From the NCBI GenBank assembly GCA_038229715.1, contig JBBROD010000009.1:1-64000 (forward strand): a DNA stretch of 64,000 nt. The letters are read 5' to 3'. Source of the stretch: JANMES01 sp038229715 (lineage in GTDB: Bacteria > Planctomycetota > Phycisphaerae > Tepidisphaerales > Tepidisphaeraceae). Both the position numbers and the translations under genes were made by a program. This document shows positions 63,471-64,000 of this stretch, piece after piece. Below the pieces are notes generated by a model. It was not told the origin of the DNA and made no database searches. It worked only from the letters and a program-made list of their open reading frames with translations. The stretch's first letter is position 1, and every line of letters starts with the position of its first letter.

Positions 63471-64000
63471 ATGTCACGATCCGTTGGCATCGATCTTCGT
63501 TTCATAGCCGATTTAGCGGACGCTCGCGCGAAGTACGAAGCGTTCATTAAAGAGGTGGAGGGCCGGCCGGTCAAATTGACGATGACGGCCGTCACGCCGG
63601 AAAAGGCGAACGCGGAAAATGTGGCTACCCTTGGTTCGCCGGGTGGGGTTAAGGCTGAAGGTCCGTCTGCCGCCTCAAAGCTGGATCAGCAGCAGTTTGC
63701 GAAGACTATCGGTGCGCAATACGGGTCGCCGGAATGGACTCGCGGCAACTTAGGGCCACTTTCGCCGTCTGCACCGGCATCGGTGACGGTGCAGCGTCCG
63801 AACTACGCCGCGAAGTTCAGTTCCGAAGAGGAAGTGGCTTTACAGGCGATCGGTTCAGGTTTGGGCGTGAAGCGTTCGCAGGCCGAGCAGTTGTTGTACA
63901 CGGTTAAGACCGAGAATCCTTCCCTGAAAACGGCGGACGAACTAGCGCCCGCGATGTTTTCGCGACAGGGTGCTGGTAGTCCGTTGTTGAGCATCCCAGA
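63471..64000 (+). CDS. Probable tail tape-measure protein, N-terminal part (cut by window edge)
   Basis: ATG at 63471, frame open to the right edge. MSRSVGIDLRFIADLADARAKYEAFIKEVEGRPVKLTMTAVTP, then a Ser/Ala/Pro/Gln-rich stretch and KRSQAEQLLYTVKTENPSLKTADELAPAMFSRQGAG. Position directly after the frameshifted chaperone is diagnostic for the tape measure, which sets tail length. The start (helix pattern DxRxxADLADARxKYEAFxKEV) fits. The length is unknown. Confidence 0.7.
   Translation, partial: MSRSVGIDLRFIADLADARAKYEAFIKEVEGRPVKLTMTAVTPEKANAENVATLGSPGGVKAEGPSAASKLDQQQFAKTIGAQYGSPEWTRGNLGPLSPSAPASVTVQRPNYAAKFSSEEEVALQAIGSGLGVKRSQAEQLLYTVKTENPSLKTADELAPAMFSRQGAGSPLLSIP

Larger units (their letters stand above)
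29229..64000 (+). mobile_element. Integrated tailed-phage genome (prophage), right end outside window
   Basis: Begins at the 3' end of tRNA-Thr, the typical attachment site, with a tyrosine integrase as the first gene. It contains recombination, replication, methylation, late regulatory, spike/fibre, packaging, portal, head and tail genes in a coherent order. Portal, MuF, protease-scaffold and gp36-like genes recall Mu-type head modules, while the tail genes (tube, frameshifted chaperone, tape measure) suggest a long tail. No transposase of Mu type is present. The other attachment site, and any repressor or lysis enzyme, lie outside the window or are unrecognised. Confidence 0.93.

Noticed and set aside
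29229..64000. Transposable Mu-like phage because of gp29, MuF and gpI-like head genes
   Set aside because: A tyrosine integrase at a tRNA and no MuA/MuB-type genes indicate site-specific integration; the head genes are shared by exchange.

Overview
The window joins two unlike halves. Bases 1 to about 29,228 are ordinary GC-rich bacterial chromosome. Bases 29,229 to 64,000 are the left and middle parts of a tailed-phage genome integrated at a tRNA-Thr gene and running off the right edge. The host is most likely a planctomycete, perhaps of the Phycisphaerae. The reasons are a small membrane protein with a CxxCxxxVYNLS-type domain seen mainly in Planctomycetota and relatives, a SecA-like ATPase with a short C-terminus, a LEPR-XLL-like N-terminus on one phage protein, and the general gene set. 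This assignment is inference, since the window has no rRNA.

Host half: a SecA-like C-terminus; a YefM-type antitoxin with a toxin broken by an in-frame stop; an alpha/beta hydrolase; lysA; two divergent sugar-phosphate-isomerase-like TIM barrels; a PurM homologue; a STAS protein; a membrane glycosyltransferase-like protein with TPRs; pgeF; coaD; an IS5-type insertion sequence; a beta-propeller lipoprotein; mdh; a TadG-like protein; a hexose-6-phosphate mutarotase; an M16 zinc protease; a two-domain iron-type ABC permease; a PpiC-type foldase lipoprotein; aroC; an M24-fold protein without metal ligands; an outer-membrane barrel protein; an orphan atpC; greA; and tRNA-Thr(UGU). Many intergenic gaps hold a long imperfect palindrome from one of several unrelated families. 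None was seen in the phage half.

Phage half: a minus-strand tyrosine integrase lies next to the tRNA, with four exact-period 11-bp repeats at its 3' end. The early genes read rightward from a strong promoter at 30,464: HNH protein, Erf-type annealing protein, SSB, helicase and NinB-like protein. A gap of 481 bases follows that looks like a structured RNA. A second copy of the same 32-bp promoter at 37,188 drives a long cluster of tightly overlapping small genes. These include a cytosine-C5 methyltransferase with a second apparently real gene inside it in another frame, RusA, a GIY-YIG nuclease and a small HTH protein before a strong terminator. From 44,767 come small membrane proteins, beta-helix spike or fibre proteins, and then the head and tail module: terminase, Mu gp29-like portal, MuF, a GNAT-protease-scaffold fusion, capsid, tail tube, a tail chaperone with a -1 frameshift, and the start of a probable tape-measure gene. 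No repressor, excisionase, polymerase or clear endolysin was recognised.

The most interesting items are the dual-coded methyltransferase locus, the candidate structured RNA, the twin leaderless-type promoters, the reversed 54-58 pair in the tRNA T-loop, and the repeated translation-start cassettes that suggest modular shuffling of the small early genes.
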